Positions 63,086 to 64,000 of a stretch of DNA of 64,000 nucleotides are shown here, piece by piece. Position 1 is the first letter of the stretch. Each line of letters begins with the position of its first letter. The DNA is from Sinorhizobium meliloti 4H41 (lineage in GTDB: Bacteria; Pseudomonadota; Alphaproteobacteria; Rhizobiales; Rhizobiaceae). Under the pieces are notes generated by a model, which searched no databases, was not told the origin of the DNA, and was given only the letters and a program-made list of their open reading frames with translations. The position numbers were made by a program, and so were the translations under genes. The stretch spans positions 374,830-438,829 of the forward strand of contig NZ_AQWP01000003.1 in the NCBI RefSeq assembly GCF_000375585.1, read 5' to 3'.

Positions 63086-64000
63086 ATTTCCTGAAGGCTC
63101 TCTCCCGTACGAAACTCTATTGGGGGCTGATCGCCATCTTCCTGATCGGAGTCCTGTCCTCGCCGGTAACGTCGTCGGGCAGGAACATCTTTCTCTCCTC
63201 CGGCAATCTCCTCGACGTGTTGCGGCAGGTATCGACCACCGGGCTGATCGCCACCGGCATGACGGCCGTCATTCTGACCGGCGGCATAGACCTTTCGGTC
63301 GGCTCGCTGATGGCGATCTGCACCGTCGTCTGCGCGATGCTCCTGACCGTTCCGGGGGACACGGCCGCCCTCTATCTGGGGCTGCCGTCCGTCGGGCTTG
63401 CGGTTTTAGTCGGCGGTGCGGCGGCAGTACGCTTCGTCTTCCTCAATATCGAGAAATCACGGGCGGGCGTGACGCATGTCCGCGACATCCGGCTTGACCG
63501 GACCCGCGGTACCGTTCTGCCCGCCGCAGCCGGCATCGTTCTCTGCACCCTGGTTCTAAGTTTCCTCTTGCCTCAGATGCAGACGAAATTCGGCGTGCTC
63601 GGCGTTCTGCTCGTGGCGCCGGCGGTCGGACTCATGTTCGGCGCGGTTAACGGCGCGATCATCGTGGTCGGACGATTGCAGCCCTTCATCGTCACGCTTG
63701 CCATGATGGTCACGGCGCTCGGCATCGCCCGGCTCACCGCCGGGCAGAACAATGCAGTTCTGCCGGTCTATACCGGCACCAATGCGACCGCCGATTTCGA
63801 CATGCTGCGGCAGCTCGTCTTCGGCATCGTGCCCATGCCCGGCATATTCTTCATCGTCGCGATTCTTCTCTATGGCGCCGTGCTGCGGTTCACCCCATTC
63901 GGCCGCTATGTCTATGCGATCGGCGGAAACGAGGAGGCGGCGCGCCTTTCCGGCATCAATGCGGGCCGGGTGAAGATCGTCACCTATGCGGTATCGGGTC
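63082..64000 (+). CDS. CUT2 sugar ABC transporter permease with extra insertion, partial
   Basis: The frame is open from ATG 63082 to the window end (306 codons) and continues beyond. It is an RbsC-like membrane protein: TGLIATGMTAVILTGGIDLSVGS near residue 65, and LQPFIVTLAMMVTALGIARL near 200. Between these, where the family has a short loop, lies an extra stretch of roughly 60-70 residues with a charged segment (EKSRAGVTHVRDIRLDRTRG) and added hydrophobic segments. The ATGA overlap with the ATPase shows coupling. The downstream end and any binding protein gene lie outside. Confidence 0.85.
   Translation, partial: MNFLKALSRTKLYWGLIAIFLIGVLSSPVTSSGRNIFLSSGNLLDVLRQVSTTGLIATGMTAVILTGGIDLSVGSLMAICTVVCAMLLTVPGDTAALYLGLPSVGLAVLVGGAAAVRFVFLNIEKSRAGVTHVRDIRLDRTRGTVLPAAAGIVLCTLVLSFLLPQMQTKFGVLGVLLVAPAVGLMFGAVNGAIIVVGRLQPFIVTLAMMVTALGIARLTAGQNNAVLPVYTGTNATADFDMLRQLVFGIVPMPGIFFIVAILLYGAVLRFTPFGRYVYAIGGNEEAARLSGINAGRVKIVTYAVSG

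Overview
The window looks like a piece of a large secondary replicon of a Sinorhizobium/Ensifer-type alphaproteobacterium. It is GC-rich and dense in sugar ABC transporters of the ribose (CUT2) type with LacI, LysR and IclR regulators. It carries a lone glycogen synthase gene, a Ku/LigD cluster and a glyoxylate (gcl-hyi-glxR) operon in an order that, from memory and without alignment, resembles the glgA2-ku-ligD-gcl part of S. meliloti pSymB. I see no tRNA, rRNA, CRISPR array or intact insertion sequence.

Layout. 1-1.5 kb: the start of a sugar ABC ATPase gene facing a LacI-type regulator across a pair of operator dyads. 1.6-4.1 kb: EamA exporter, LysR regulator and GNAT acetyltransferase. 4.2-10.4 kb: a probable myo-inositol uptake operon (ibpA-iatA-iatP), an IolI-like isomerase and a beta-hydroxyacid dehydrogenase; two GGAA-N6-TTCC sites tie the first two units to the inositol repressor IolR. 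10.6-18.3 kb: DUF2254 membrane protein, alkylation repair genes (AAG glycosylase and Ogt), a class III nucleotide cyclase coupled to ogt, an orphan amino-acid binding protein, a second EamA protein and glgA. 18.6-25 kb: YbhB-like protein, a winged-helix/TPR regulator facing an NmrA-like reductase, a cupin and an EmrA/EmrB efflux pair; the EmrA gene begins with a short remnant of a short-chain dehydrogenase. 25.2-31 kb: a RocB-like M20 peptidase, a gluconate-5-dehydrogenase-like SDR and a TRAP transporter (dctP-dctQ-dctM order).

31.1-44.2 kb is the most unusual part. On the minus strand lie two CUT2 transport systems, one with an ATPase-permease fusion, around four catabolic genes that match the D-apiose/D-apionate pathway: apdG, apnL, apnO and oiaK. 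A TIM-barrel gene (oiaC-like) faces them. The upstream ATPase gene and the oiaC-like gene meet head to head at about 43.25 kb. Both have lost their start codons and the control region between them, so a deletion or misassembly appears to have decapitated the cluster.

44.2-50.1 kb: a non-homologous end-joining block, all on the minus strand: ligD, ku, a BRCT/HTH/TPR protein, an alpha/beta hydrolase and exonuclease III, the last four almost gap-free. 50.2-58.6 kb: purine/allantoin and glyoxylate use. allE and its LysR regulator, then an IclR regulator facing gcl-hyi-glxR-ttuD-allA, would take ureidoglycine and ureidoglycolate to glyoxylate, tartronate semialdehyde and glycerate phosphate. 58.7-64 kb: a DUF930 protein, a DUF1349 protein, and a LacI regulator facing another CUT2 ATPase-permease pair that runs off the window, with two LacI-type operators between them.
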